A stretch of 64,000 nt of DNA from Deltaproteobacteria bacterium (GTDB lineage Bacteria > Myxococcota_A > UBA9160 > UBA4427). The position numbers and the translations under genes were made by a program. The notes under the pieces were generated by a model. That model had not been told where the DNA came from. It searched no databases and worked only from the letters and a program-made list of their open reading frames with translations. Positions 1 through 8,945 of the stretch are shown here, piece after piece; the first letter of the stretch is position 1; each line of letters starts with the position of its first letter. The stretch is from the NCBI GenBank assembly GCA_029261835.1, contig JAJDAO010000031.1:1-64000 (forward strand), read 5' to 3'.

Positions 1-378
1 GATCGCGAACAAGCGGCCTTCGAGAAGCGCGCCGTCGAAGAGACGGCGCACTTCACCGGCGAAGTCTCTGACCGCGCAGCGCTGATCAAGGCTGTCGACG
101 GGATCGAAGACGCGGAAGTCAGCAAGCGCGTTCACGAGATGTTGAAGGCGGCCGACAGCGCGTGCTCGAATCTCTTCAAGCGCAACGGGTCTTCGAAGGG
201 CGGCCCGACTGAGTCGGGAGGCAGCGCGAACGAAGAGCTTCAGTCCAAGGCCGACGACATCGCCAAGGCCGAAGGCTTCAAGGGCACGGCGGCGGACGCC
301 TACGCGAAGGCGTGCGACGTCCATCCCGAGCTTGCCAAGCGCGCGCTGAACGAAGGTAACAAGACCGCCGCAGCCTGA
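1..378 (+). CDS. C-terminal fragment of scaffold/prohead-protease-region protein (5' truncated)
   Basis: Frame 1 is open from the first base to the TGA at 376-378, so the gene begins outside the window; the track's ATG at 139 is internal. The visible piece is charged and helical, with a flexible Ser/Gly linker and a tail reading roughly AYAKACDVHPELAKRALNE. That resembles C-termini of phage scaffold or protease-scaffold proteins. It sits directly before the decoration and capsid genes, where a scaffold is expected. It is probably the end of the gene that leaves the right edge at 62796-64000. Function is inferred from context and composition; no catalytic motif is visible in this part. Confidence 0.6.
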   Translation, partial: DREQAAFEKRAVEETAHFTGEVSDRAALIKAVDGIEDAEVSKRVHEMLKAADSACSNLFKRNGSSKGGPTESGGSANEELQSKADDIAKAEGFKGTAADAYAKACDVHPELAKRALNEGNKTAAA

Positions 379-444
379 CGACAAGAGCACGCCGTCACGG
401 CGCAGCAACGAACCCCGAACTGAACTACGACAAGAGGTAAGAAC

Positions 445-816
445 ATGACCACGGAGAGCCTAAGCAGCATCTCCCTGAACCCTGTCGGCACCATCGCCGC
501 AGGTTCTTTCGTCAAGCAGAACGCGACTGGCGTGATCGTCGCGGCCGACCCGAATGACCTCGTCATCGGTGTCGCGCTCACGGCGGCCGTCGCCGCAGAC
601 GCCGCGCTCGCCGTCGCCAAGATGGACGGCGGTCGCGTGCCGATGCTCGCCGGCGCAGCAATCACGCAGGGAGCGGCCGTCACTTCCGACGCGTCGGGTC
701 GAGCCGTGACTGCAACGACCGGAGATTCGATCTTCGGGCATGCGGCGCAGGCTGCCGGTGCGGCGGATGTCTTCGTCGACGTGATCCTTCTCTACTCGGG
801 TCTGCTCCCCGCCTGA
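445..816 (+). CDS. Capsid decoration / head-stabilisation protein
   Basis: 123 aa, small, Ala/Val-rich and nearly free of aromatics. It has the run of short beta segments (GTIAAGSFV, VIGVAL, GGRVPMLAGAAITQGAAVTSDASG) typical of DUF2190-like decoration proteins that bind the outside of HK97-fold capsids. An AAGAGGTAAGAAC ribosome-binding stretch precedes the ATG. Placement between the scaffold-like tail and the major capsid gene supports the role. Family assignment is by pattern only. Confidence 0.7.
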   Translation: MTTESLSSISLNPVGTIAAGSFVKQNATGVIVAADPNDLVIGVALTAAVAADAALAVAKMDGGRVPMLAGAAITQGAAVTSDASGRAVTATTGDSIFGHAAQAAGAADVFVDVILLYSGLLPA

Positions 817-879
817 CCTGTCAACTCGCCAACGAAAACCGTCTCACTTTCCCGAGACACAAGACCGAAGGGTGCAACG

Positions 880-1881
880 ATGACGACCACGATGCAGAAG
901 TCTGTCGCCACCAGCCCGCAGGCGGGTGACGTCCACGTCAACACGCCGCTTTCCAACTTCGCCACCAAGTTCCTGCAAGATACGGATGCGTTCGTCGCGC
1001 TCCGTGCAATGCCGGGCCTTCCCGTGGCGAAGCAGTCCGACCTCTACTGGGAGTTCAACCCCGACGACTTCCGTCGCGATCAGGCCAAGCGCCGCGCCGA
1101 CGGCACCGAGTCGGCGGGCGCTGACTTCCGCCTGTCAACTTCGCCCTACTTCGCCGATGTCGACGCTCTGCACAAGGACGTGAGCGATCGCCAGCGCGCG
1201 AACCAGGACGAGGGCATCCAGCTCGACCGCACGTCGACCGAGTTCCTGATGCAGCTCATGCTGATTCGTCGCGAGAAGCTCTGGCGCGACGCGTTCTTCG
1301 GTACGGGCCTCTGGGACACAGACGTTGTCGGTACGACCGACTTCGTGAAGTGGGACGCCGCGAGTTCTGATCCGATCCTGAACATCCGCGTCGGTAAGCG
1401 CGTCGTTCAGGGCAAGACTGGCTTCCGGCCGAACAAGCTCGTCATCGGGCGCGCGCCTTACGACGCGATCCTCGACAACGACGCAGTGCTCGACCGCATC
1501 AGCGGCGGAGCCACGACCGCGCTTCCGGCGATGGTCATGCGTCAGCGTCTCGCAGAGCTTCTCGAACTCGACGTGATTCACGTCATGGACGCGATCGAGA
1601 CGACCACTGCGAAGGGCGCCGCGACCGAGGCTCAGGCGTTCATCGGTGGCGACAACGCGCTGCTGTACTACGCGCCGGATGCACTCGCGTTCGGCTCGCC
1701 GACCGCCGGCGCTACGTTCAACTGGACCGGCTTCGTCGGCGCGGATGCCAACGGATCGCGCGTGAAGCGCTTCCGCATGGAAGCTCTCGCAAGCGACCGG
1801 ATCGAAGCCGAGATGGCCTTCGATCACAAGCTCGTCGGCAGCTCCCTCGGGTACTTCTTCAGCGATTGCACTGCTGCCTGA
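880..1881 (+). CDS. Major capsid protein
   Basis: 333 aa, a normal length for an HK97-fold major capsid protein that uses a separate scaffold rather than a long delta domain. The N-terminal arm is followed by a mixed alpha/beta body with an FRPNKLVIGRAPYDAILDN segment, common in phage major capsid proteins just before the A-domain. The C-terminal part (MAFDHKLVGSSLGYFF) reads like the closing P-domain strands. AAGGGTG precedes the ATG. It follows the decoration gene and is followed by a strong hairpin, as expected for a highly expressed gene. I infer capsid identity from position, length and these segments. Confidence 0.8.
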   Translation: MTTTMQKSVATSPQAGDVHVNTPLSNFATKFLQDTDAFVALRAMPGLPVAKQSDLYWEFNPDDFRRDQAKRRADGTESAGADFRLSTSPYFADVDALHKDVSDRQRANQDEGIQLDRTSTEFLMQLMLIRREKLWRDAFFGTGLWDTDVVGTTDFVKWDAASSDPILNIRVGKRVVQGKTGFRPNKLVIGRAPYDAILDNDAVLDRISGGATTALPAMVMRQRLAELLELDVIHVMDAIETTTAKGAATEAQAFIGGDNALLYYAPDALAFGSPTAGATFNWTGFVGADANGSRVKRFRMEALASDRIEAEMAFDHKLVGSSLGYFFSDCTAA

Positions 1882-1899
1882 TCGCTGAACTGCGGTAGG

Positions 1900-1935
1900 C
1901 CGCTCCGGGGCCATAGGTGGAAGGCCCCGGAGCGG
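1900..1935 (+). terminator. Hairpin after capsid gene
   Basis: Perfect 13-bp inverted repeat, CCGCTCCGGGGCC paired with GGCCCCGGAGCGG, around a 10-base loop, about 20 bases after the capsid stop. Only a weak T stretch (TTCACT) follows, so it may stabilise the mRNA 3' end rather than fully stop transcription. Confidence 0.65.
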
Positions 1936-1973
1936 TTCACTCGACGTCCACCACTTCAAAGCGAGCTTCGACG

Positions 1974-2486
1974 ATGGCGACCACTGCCCCCAACTCACGA
2001 GCCGCGCGGCCAACTCGCGCGGCGCGACCAGGTTTTCGAGCAGGGCTGACCTACGTCGTTGTGCGCCCGATCCGAATCTCTGCGCGCGAGACCTTGCAGC
2101 CGGGCCACGTCATCGAGCCGGGCGCGCTCCGCAGGCACCACATGCGCGCGCTCAACCGGCGTCGCCGCATCGGGCCGCAGGGCCATCCCTACACCGAGTA
2201 CATGCTCAGCACATGGGAGAGCCCGGAAGAACGCGACGCGCGCATCGAAGCCGATCGAGTCGCTGCTGAAGAGGCGGCCGAAGAGGCTGCTGAGCGGCGC
2301 GCTGCGGTCGCAGCGAAGATCGAAGAGACGCTCGCCATGCGAGCCGAAGAGCCCGAAGAGCTTCAGGTTCAACTTCTCGCCGAGGCGCTTGGCGTCGACG
2401 TCGAGGAACTCGAGATCCGTCTCGGCGATCGTGAAGACTGGCAAGCGGTCATCGAGAGCATCATCGAAGAGCGCTCGGAAGACTGA
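1974..2486 (+). CDS. Head-region protein with acidic coiled-coil C-terminus
   Basis: About 170 aa from the chosen ATG (MATTAPNS). The track start at 1917 lies inside the terminator hairpin and is less likely. The N-terminal third is basic and Pro/Ala-rich. The middle (ISARETLQPGHVIEPGALRRHHMRALNRRRRIG) looks like a small folded domain. The C-terminal half is a long Glu/Ala-rich helix, probably coiled coil. It sits between the capsid and neck genes, suggesting a connector or accessory head protein. I do not recognise the family. Confidence 0.6.
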   Translation: MATTAPNSRAARPTRAARPGFRAGLTYVVVRPIRISARETLQPGHVIEPGALRRHHMRALNRRRRIGPQGHPYTEYMLSTWESPEERDARIEADRVAAEEAAEEAAERRAAVAAKIEETLAMRAEEPEELQVQLLAEALGVDVEELEIRLGDREDWQAVIESIIEERSED

Positions 2487-2489
2487 GTC

Positions 2490-2900
2490 ATGCCGCCAAG
2501 CCGTCAGGTTCGTCTCGTGCTGAAAGGCGGCACAGAGCACGTCGAGCGTCAGATGGTAGCGCTCGCGTTCGAAGTGCATGCGAACCTAGGCGAAGACACG
2601 CCTCGCGACACGAGCTTCGCGCGCTCGAACTGGATCCCTGAGATCGGCAAGTCGTTCGAAGGGCTCGCCGGATCGCGCGCGGCTGCCGAGGCGGGTTCGG
2701 TCGACTCTGGGCCTTCGACGCGCGGGCTTGCGGCGCTGATCTCTGAGTACCGACTGCTTCGCGGGCCGATCTTCCTGACAAATAACGTGACGTACATCGG
2801 CGCTTTGAACGACGGGCATTCGCCGCAGCAGCCGGCCGGATTTGTTCAGCGCGCGATCGCGCGCGGTGTGCGCACGATCGCGTTGCGGAGAATCGCGTAA
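2490..2900 (+). CDS. Neck / tail-completion protein (HK97 gp10-like)
   Basis: 136 aa. The pattern 'TPRDTSFARSNW ... IFLTNNVTYIGALNDGHSPQQPAGFV' matches the HK97 gp10-like family, whose members carry 'TG.LR.SW' and 'i.N...Ya..le.G.S.qaP.gfv'. These proteins join tail to head or complete the tail. It begins 3 bases after the previous stop and overlaps the next ATG by one base, so it is translated in a chain. Order capsid - connector - gp10-like - tail terminator - tail tube agrees. Confidence 0.75.
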   Translation: MPPSRQVRLVLKGGTEHVERQMVALAFEVHANLGEDTPRDTSFARSNWIPEIGKSFEGLAGSRAAAEAGSVDSGPSTRGLAALISEYRLLRGPIFLTNNVTYIGALNDGHSPQQPAGFVQRAIARGVRTIALRRIA

Positions 2901-3325
2901 TGACGAGCCTCGTCGTGGCTGCCGCGCGCGAGCTGATCTATCAGCGCTTCGTCGACAGATGGCTCGACCTGACACCCTACGTCTTCAACGGCGAGCCAGA
3001 AAGCGCGCTCGAAAAGGGCGTCGCTTCCTACGCCGTTCTCGGAGTCGAGCACGAGCCGAGGAAACTCGACGGTCAGCAGACCATGGGGCCTGCGGGCTCG
3101 CGCAGGTTCCTGCGCGAAGGCCGAGTGTGGATCAGATTCAGCGTCATAGAGAAGGCCGGCTACGCTGCGCTTGATGCGCTAGCCAAGCCCGCGCAGGATG
3201 TCTTCGAAGCGAGCACGTTCTCGGGCGTTCGCATGTTTGATTCGCACTACCGAGAGATCACTCCCGACGGCAAATGGAAGCGCGGGATCGTCGAAACCGA
3301 GTTCAACTACCAAGAAATCAAGTAA
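2900..3325 (+). CDS. Tail terminator / head-tail joining protein
   Basis: 141 aa. It begins with a helix (LVVAAARELIYQRFVDRW), as tail terminator proteins (lambda gpU-like, DUF4128-like) do. Beta strands with LDGQQTMGPAGSRRFLREGRVWIRFSV follow. It lies between the gp10-like protein and the tail tube gene, the conserved place for a terminator that caps the growing tail tube and binds the head connector. TAATG couples it to the upstream gene. Family level only. Confidence 0.65.
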   Translation: MTSLVVAAARELIYQRFVDRWLDLTPYVFNGEPESALEKGVASYAVLGVEHEPRKLDGQQTMGPAGSRRFLREGRVWIRFSVIEKAGYAALDALAKPAQDVFEASTFSGVRMFDSHYREITPDGKWKRGIVETEFNYQEIK

Positions 3326-3337
3326 GGAGAGCCGCAA

Positions 3338-4954
3338 ATGGGACGCGTGCTGACTAACAACATGGGCCTTGCCCGCGCGCGACAGACGTCGCTCGGCGTG
3401 CTCGGCGGTTCCCCGACCTGGAAGCTCACGGAGCCCAACAGCTTCGGCGAGGCTGGCGCGACGATCGTCAACACTCCGCGCGATCCGATCTCGAAGAATC
3501 GGCAACGCCGGAAGGGAACCACGACCGACCTCGACAGCAGCATTGAGTACGAAGCCGACCTGACGCTCGACGCGATGCTCGACGCCGTTGAAGAGTATCT
3601 CTTCTCTACGGCGGCGAACGGCGACCTGACCTTCAGGGGCGGCGATCCAACCGGGACCGGCTTCACTGTTGCCGCCCTGACCGCCACGCAGGCGTCGCGC
3701 CTTCAGTGGGTCTCCGGCGGCATGGCGTCGCTTCTTTACTCGGCTGGCTACCTGCTCGCCGCAAACAACGGTTTGCACGTCCTGACCGCAGACCCCGTCA
3801 CGACCGACACTGAGCTGGTGGTCTCGGGACTTTCTGCCGAGACCTCGCCGGCGAACGCCGAAGTCTCGGTCGCTGGCATCCGCGCCGAAGCCGGCGACCT
3901 CGCGATGACGATCACGTCGGGAGTCGGCACGATCACGTCGGGAAACAACTCGGCGACGAACAACATCGACTTCACGACGCTCGGGCTGACGCTTGGTCAG
4001 TACATCCACGTCGGCGGCACGACGTCGGCAAACCAGCCGGCGAGCGCTGCGGCAACGCCGACTTACGGCTACGGGCGAGTCATCGCGATCGCGGCCGGAT
4101 CGCTCATGATCGACAAGCTCGAACAGGCGAACGCGATCACGTCGCACCCCGCGCTACTCGCATTCGACGGCACGGATGACAACGCCGCAGGGACGAACGT
4201 ACCGATCGACCTTCTCTTCGGTCGATTCGTGCGGAACGTCTCGGTCGATCACGCCGACTACGCCGAGCTGTACACGCAGTTCGAACTCGAATCTCCGAAC
4301 CTGTTCGAGACCACGCCGCCGACGCCTGTCGCAAGCCCGGACGGCTTCGAGTACATGCTCGACAACATCGCGAACACTCTCGCGCTGAACTTGCCGCTGA
4401 CTGACAAGGCGACCATGTCGCTGAGCTACATCGGGACCGACACCGAGAACCCCGTCGACAACGCGTCGCGCAAGGCGAATGCAACGACTCCGCTCCTGCC
4501 TCTCTTCAACGAGGCGTTCAACACGAGCGCTGACTACGCACGCCTTCGCATCACGGACATCGACGAGGCCGGACTGACGACCGACTTCAAGACGATCTCG
4601 CTCACGATCAACGACAACGCGAGCGCCGAGAAGGTTCAGGGCCAGCTCGGGGCGAAGTTCCTGAATACCGGAAACTTCCTGATCGATCTCGAAACGAACG
4701 TGCTCTTCACGAACCCGCTCATCCCGGCTCGCATCCGAGATAACGTGACCGTGACGATGGACTTCATCTTGGAGAACGGCGACGGCGCGATCGCCTTCGA
4801 CATCCCAAGCGGCACGCTCAGCAGCGGCGGGCGCGAGTACCCCGTGAACGAGTCGGTTCAGGCGTCGCTCACGCTGCAGGCGTTCGAAGACCCGACGCTC
4901 GGAACGTCGCTCGGGGTGAGCTTCTTCCCGATCGTTCCCGCGAGCGCCGCGTAA
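3338..4954 (+). CDS. Major tail tube protein
   Basis: 538 aa, preceded by a strong AAGGAGA site. The start (MGRVLTNNMGLARARQTSLGVL) and alternating polar/beta composition fit phage tail tube proteins. It stands right after the terminator and right before the chaperone pair and tape measure, the fixed siphovirus order. It is much longer than a minimal tube protein (about 150-250 aa), so extra surface domains are likely, possibly in the central Thr/Gly/Ala-rich part (about residues 130-260). Confidence 0.75.
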   Translation: MGRVLTNNMGLARARQTSLGVLGGSPTWKLTEPNSFGEAGATIVNTPRDPISKNRQRRKGTTTDLDSSIEYEADLTLDAMLDAVEEYLFSTAANGDLTFRGGDPTGTGFTVAALTATQASRLQWVSGGMASLLYSAGYLLAANNGLHVLTADPVTTDTELVVSGLSAETSPANAEVSVAGIRAEAGDLAMTITSGVGTITSGNNSATNNIDFTTLGLTLGQYIHVGGTTSANQPASAAATPTYGYGRVIAIAAGSLMIDKLEQANAITSHPALLAFDGTDDNAAGTNVPIDLLFGRFVRNVSVDHADYAELYTQFELESPNLFETTPPTPVASPDGFEYMLDNIANTLALNLPLTDKATMSLSYIGTDTENPVDNASRKANATTPLLPLFNEAFNTSADYARLRITDIDEAGLTTDFKTISLTINDNASAEKVQGQLGAKFLNTGNFLIDLETNVLFTNPLIPARIRDNVTVTMDFILENGDGAIAFDIPSGTLSSGGREYPVNESVQASLTLQAFEDPTLGTSLGVSFFPIVPASAA

Positions 4955-4997
4955 TCTAGGGCCAAGCTGGCGCGAACAGAATCAAACTTGGCATAGT

Positions 4998-5032
4998 GAC
5001 GAGCCGTCCGGGGCGAACCTCGGGCGGCTCGT
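4998..5032 (+). terminator. 13-bp hairpin after tail tube gene
   Basis: GACGAGCCGTCCG pairs with CGGGCGGCTCGTC (one G-T wobble) around a 9-base loop, 44 bases after the tail tube stop. There is no clear T tract. It may attenuate transcription into the chaperone genes, since tube protein is needed in far greater amounts. Confidence 0.55.
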
Positions 5033-5058
5033 CTACTTACATGGCAAGGGCTTACAAA

Positions 5059-5505
5059 ATGGGATCCTTCAATAAGATCAAGTCGCAAGAAGCGAACTCG
5101 GATGTCGTGCGCGAATACGACATCTACGAACTCGAAGACCCGACGCCGGTTCTTCTCATCCGCTACGCGGGTCGATCGAACAGGGCGCTGACGAAGCGCA
5201 TGCAGCGCAGGAACAGCGCGCGACGCGGCTTGACGATTACGGGCGAGCAGGCCGACGCGATCAACCTGAAGAACGCGATCGAGCTTTACCCCGGACCCGA
5301 GGGCTGCATCGACGGATTCAAGGTCGCGCCGCAGTACGACAACGGCAGCGAGGTTCCGTTCTCCGACTGTCAGAAGTTTCTCGAAGCGATCCCCGACTAC
5401 GCGATGCGCCGCATCATGCTCTTCGCCATGAGCCCCGAGAACTTCGTCGAGCGGCCGGAAGAGATGGTCATCGAAGAAGATCGCGAAGAAGTGGGAAAAG
5501 ACTAA
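5059..5505 (+). CDS. Tail assembly chaperone (lambda gpG-like)
   Basis: 148 aa from the ATG at 5059, chosen because AAGGG lies 8 bases upstream. The track start at 4996 lies in the hairpin and 5041 has no ribosome-binding site. The product (MGSFNKIKS...) is an acidic-ended protein between tail tube and tape measure, where the chaperone that coats the tape measure during tail assembly is always found. Its last codons contain the slippery run GGGAAAA just before the stop, which gives the longer G-T product listed separately. Confidence 0.75.
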   Translation: MGSFNKIKSQEANSDVVREYDIYELEDPTPVLLIRYAGRSNRALTKRMQRRNSARRGLTITGEQADAINLKNAIELYPGPEGCIDGFKVAPQYDNGSEVPFSDCQKFLEAIPDYAMRRIMLFAMSPENFVERPEEMVIEEDREEVGKD

Positions 5506-5936
5506 GGGCTCGCCTGCTCTGGGAGCTTCGCTACACGCGCGACGGCCATTCGATTCAGTCGGCTCTCGCGAAGGGACGTCAGCTCCCTGACTGGTATCTC
5601 GAAGAGCCCGCTCTCTCCGAAGAAGACCGCCTGTTCTACGAAGAGTTCTGGAAGGCGTCGACTGAGCGCATCGTGACGGGACAGGCCATTGGCCCGATTC
5701 CATACAGTGCGCTTGAAGACAGGGCGCGGAGGTCGCCTATCGGCGGCGACGAAGAGCTTGAAGAACTCTTCTGCGCCGTGCTTGGGAACATGGATCGCGG
5801 ATACCTACAATGGAGCCGCGAGCAGTTCGATCGTAAGGTGCGCATGAACGCCTCGAAGGCCGGTAAGCCGGGGCAGGCTACGCGCACTCCGAAGCGCTCG
5901 TCTTCCATGAAGCCAAGGGGCCGAGGCCCTCGATAG
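5059..5936 (+). CDS. Frameshifted tail assembly chaperone (gpGT-like fusion)
   Basis: A -1 shift on GGGAAAA moves ribosomes into a frame that stays open to the TAG at 5934-5936. The extension begins with a continuous acidic domain (RARLLWELRYTRDGHSIQ, then DWYLEEPALSEEDRLFYEEF) that has no start codon of its own until the ATG at 5673. An open, conserved-looking domain without a start is what a programmed frameshift predicts. In lambda, the T extension recruits tail tube subunits to the tape measure. The ORF at 5673 is the tail end of this extension, not a separate gene. Confidence 0.8.
5493..5499 (+). other. Programmed -1 frameshift slippery site
   Basis: GGGAAAA in the arrangement G GGA AAA relative to the upstream frame, four bases before the TAA stop. 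This is the canonical X XXY YYZ form, close to lambda's GGGAAAG. The -1 frame stays open for about 145 codons. Confidence 0.8.
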
Positions 5937-5945
5937 AGAGCGCGC

Positions 5946-8945
5946 GTGACTGACTTCCGCATCAATGTCGTTGTCGACCCGCGCTCAGCGCAGACCGGCT
6001 TGCGGCAAGTGGAAGGCCAACTCGGAAAGACAGAAGGCGCGGCGAAGCGCGTAGGCGGCGCACTACGCCGCGCCTTCGCTGTTGCCGGCCTTGGCGTCGG
6101 CATCGCATCGGGAATCACGCTGCTCGCAGGCTTCTCTCAGGAGATGTCGACGGTCGGCGCGATCACGCGCTCGACGAACTCCGAGTTTGCTGCGCTCGAA
6201 GCGCAGGCGCAGCAGCTAGGAATCACAACCAGGTTCAGCGCTCTCGAAGCCGCGCAGGGAATGTCGTTCCTCGCGCGCGCCGGCTTCGAGGCGAACGAAG
6301 TTCTCGCAACGATCGATGACACGCTTCGCCTCGCGCAAGCGGGCGCGCTCGGTCTCGGCGAAGCCGCAGACATCGCGTCGAATGTGCTGACGGGTTTCAG
6401 GCTCGGGACAGATCAGGCGGGCCGCGTCGTCGACGTGCTCGCGCTCGCCGCCAACAGCGCGAATACAAACGTAAGCCAGCTCGGTCAGGCGATGAAGTTC
6501 GTCGCTCCCGTGGCGGCCGGACTCGGCGTGTCCCTGGAAGAGTCCGCTGCTGCGGCAGGCGCGCTGTCGAACGCCGGCTTGCAAGCAAGTCTCGCGGGCA
6601 CGGGCCTGCGCCGCGTGCTCTCGGAACTCGAATCGCCGAGCGCGAACACGGTCAACATTCTAACCGACATGGGGCTTACGCAGGACCAAGTCGCTGTCAG
6701 CAGCGTCGGTCTCGCACAAGCGCTGATCAACCTCCGCGACGCTGGCGTCGACACGGGACTCGCGCTCGAACTCTTCGGCGATCGCGGCGGCCCGGCGTTT
6801 GAAGTTCTCAGCACATCGATTCCCGATGTGGTCCGCATGACGCGCGAGCTGCAGAACGCCGACGGCACGGCGCGCAGGATCGCCGACGCCATGGACGACA
6901 ACCTGAACGGCGCGCTTCTCAGCGTGCGCTCGGCGTTCCAAGGCTTCTTCTTGTCGCTCGGTCAGGCTGGCGTGACGGACGACCTCGAAGTCTCGCTGCG
7001 CGCGCTGGCCGGCGGGCTGCGATTCCTCGCCTCGAACGCCGACGTCATCGTGTCTTCGATCAAGGCCGCCGGCGCGAGCTTCCTCGTGCTGCGTGCGAGC
7101 GCGGCGCTGCTCGCAGCCGACACGACCAAGCTCGCCGCGTCTCAGGCTGCTCTGGCGACCTCTGCGGCGGCCGCAAGCGCGTCAGAGGTCACGCTGACGC
7201 TGAGCACCGGCGGACTGATCACGGTCCAAGGCGGGCTCGCTGCGACGACGACAGCCGCATCAGCAGCGGCAGCAGGCATGGTCACGACTCAGGCGGCTCT
7301 CTCGGGCGCCACGCTCGCCACTGCAGGCGCCATGACGACGGGCTCGATCGCGACGAGTGCCTTCGCTGCGGCCTTCACGCGCCTGAAGATCGCCATCTCA
7401 ACGAACCCGCTCGGCTTTGCGGCTGTCGCGATCGGAACCGTCGTCGCCGGAATCGTCGCCCTGATCCCCGAAGCAGAGAGCGCGACCGACAAGATGAAGC
7501 GCTTCAGGGGTTCCGTGATCGACCTCGATCAAGCTGTCAGCGGACTCGAAGGGCTGCGCGCCGATCGCTCGGTTCTTCTCGACATCGGAGCAGATCCGCA
7601 AGACATTCGCGCAAATGCCGAAGCGCAAGTTCAGGCGCTTCAGAACGCGACTTCGAGCATCGTCGCGCAAGCGCGCGACGGCGCCGCTTCGATCGACTTC
7701 TCGGACTTGATCAAGATCGCGCCCGACCTTCCGCAAGAAACGGTCGACACGCTGATCGCTCAGGGCATGAAGGCTCGCGACGAAGCACTTGCCGGACTCG
7801 AAGGCAACGTCGAGCAGGGCTTCTTCGACAGGCTCTTCGGGCTCGACACGGTCGAGATCGAGCAGACCGCAGCGACGGCTGTTCAGGGGAACGTGAACAT
7901 CGCGCAAGCCGTCGGCATCCTGACTGAGCAACTCAAGGCGCAGAAGGCCGCGCTCGACGATCTCGAGTCTCCCGAAGACGTCGACGCGAAGCGCATCGCC
8001 GCACTGACCAAGGTCAGCGCGGCGCTCGACCAGGAAGCGCACTTGCTCGGCCTGACGGAGACTGCTCGGGATCGGGCGAACCGTCAGATCGCCATCGAGA
8101 ACGCACTGCTCGAAGAGGGCGTGAAGCTAGATCCGCAAGAGCGCTTGCTGCTGAAGACGCGCCTTGAAAACCTTCAGGCGCTCGAAGATCAGGCGGCCGT
8201 GACTGCGCAGATCAACGGACCCGCTGAAGACCTTGCGCGCACTCAGGTTGCTCTCGCAGCCGCGTTCGATGCAGGCTCGATCAGCGCGAACCAGTACGCC
8301 GACGCGATGGCGAACGCGCGCGCGAACGCGGGCGCGTTGCAGAACACGTTCTCGGGCGGATTCGAAGCGGGTCTTGCTCAAGTGCGCGCGGGCTTGATGG
8401 ATATCTCCGGGACCGTGTCAGGGAGCGTGGTCAACGCTTTCAACAACGCCGAAAACGCTCTCGTCGACTTCGTGACGACGGGCGAGCTGAGCTTCTCGAA
8501 GTTCGCTGATGGGCTCGTCGCCGATGCGGCTCGGATCCTCGCGCAGCAAGGCATCCTCGCGCTGCTGAACTTGGCAACAGGCGGCGCGGGCGGGCTCGCT
8601 ACGACGGCCCTCGGCGCAGCCGGCGTGAGCGGCTTCGGCGGCGCGAAAGCAGGTGGCGGCGACGTCTCACCGAACAATGCCTTCCTCGTCGGAGAGCAAG
8701 GCCCGGAGCTGTTCACGCCAGAAGACGGCGGCTCGATCACGCCTGCGGGCGAGACCGCCGCCGCGATTCAAGAGGCGTCTGCGCCGAAGGCGCCCGAAGT
8801 GAACGTGAACGTCGAAGCGACTCCGCAGGTCGTCGTCGTCGACAACCCGGATCGGGTTACAGATATGTTCAACTCTGGCAAGCTCGATCAGCCTGTGATC
8901 GAGGTTCTCGGAAGAAATCCTGGGTCGGTCGGGGCTCTTACATGA
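5946..8945 (+). CDS. Tail tape measure protein
   Basis: 999 aa from a GTG start 10 bases after the chaperone extension stop. Residues about 60-400 carry the TP901-like tape measure core: SQEMSTVGAITRSTNSEF, LEAQAQQLGITTRFSALEAAQGM, then ASNVLTGFRLG. Hydrophobic segments lie near residues 40-60 and 480-510. The C-terminal half is helical, and a Gly-rich tail (FGGAKAGGGDVSPNNAFLVGEQGPELF) is typical of this family's end. It sets tail length and is expelled at DNA ejection; about 1000 aa implies a tail of the order of 150 nm. Confidence 0.9.
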   Translation: MTDFRINVVVDPRSAQTGLRQVEGQLGKTEGAAKRVGGALRRAFAVAGLGVGIASGITLLAGFSQEMSTVGAITRSTNSEFAALEAQAQQLGITTRFSALEAAQGMSFLARAGFEANEVLATIDDTLRLAQAGALGLGEAADIASNVLTGFRLGTDQAGRVVDVLALAANSANTNVSQLGQAMKFVAPVAAGLGVSLEESAAAAGALSNAGLQASLAGTGLRRVLSELESPSANTVNILTDMGLTQDQVAVSSVGLAQALINLRDAGVDTGLALELFGDRGGPAFEVLSTSIPDVVRMTRELQNADGTARRIADAMDDNLNGALLSVRSAFQGFFLSLGQAGVTDDLEVSLRALAGGLRFLASNADVIVSSIKAAGASFLVLRASAALLAADTTKLAASQAALATSAAAASASEVTLTLSTGGLITVQGGLAATTTAASAAAAGMVTTQAALSGATLATAGAMTTGSIATSAFAAAFTRLKIAISTNPLGFAAVAIGTVVAGIVALIPEAESATDKMKRFRGSVIDLDQAVSGLEGLRADRSVLLDIGADPQDIRANAEAQVQALQNATSSIVAQARDGAASIDFSDLIKIAPDLPQETVDTLIAQGMKARDEALAGLEGNVEQGFFDRLFGLDTVEIEQTAATAVQGNVNIAQAVGILTEQLKAQKAALDDLESPEDVDAKRIAALTKVSAALDQEAHLLGLTETARDRANRQIAIENALLEEGVKLDPQERLLLKTRLENLQALEDQAAVTAQINGPAEDLARTQVALAAAFDAGSISANQYADAMANARANAGALQNTFSGGFEAGLAQVRAGLMDISGTVSGSVVNAFNNAENALVDFVTTGELSFSKFADGLVADAARILAQQGILALLNLATGGAGGLATTALGAAGVSGFGGAKAGGGDVSPNNAFLVGEQGPELFTPEDGGSITPAGETAAAIQEASAPKAPEVNVNVEATPQVVVVDNPDRVTDMFNSGKLDQPVIEVLGRNPGSVGALT

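Noticed and set aside
1135-2013. 292-aa minus ORF over the capsid gene, and similar long minus ORFs (3179-4147, 22692-23660, 31672-32760)
   Set aside because: They lie exactly opposite well-supported + genes in GC-rich DNA, are Arg-rich and lack ribosome-binding sites; they are shadows.
5673-5936. Separate 87-aa gene
   Set aside because: The same frame is open back to the GGGAAAA slippery site; it is the end of the frameshift product.
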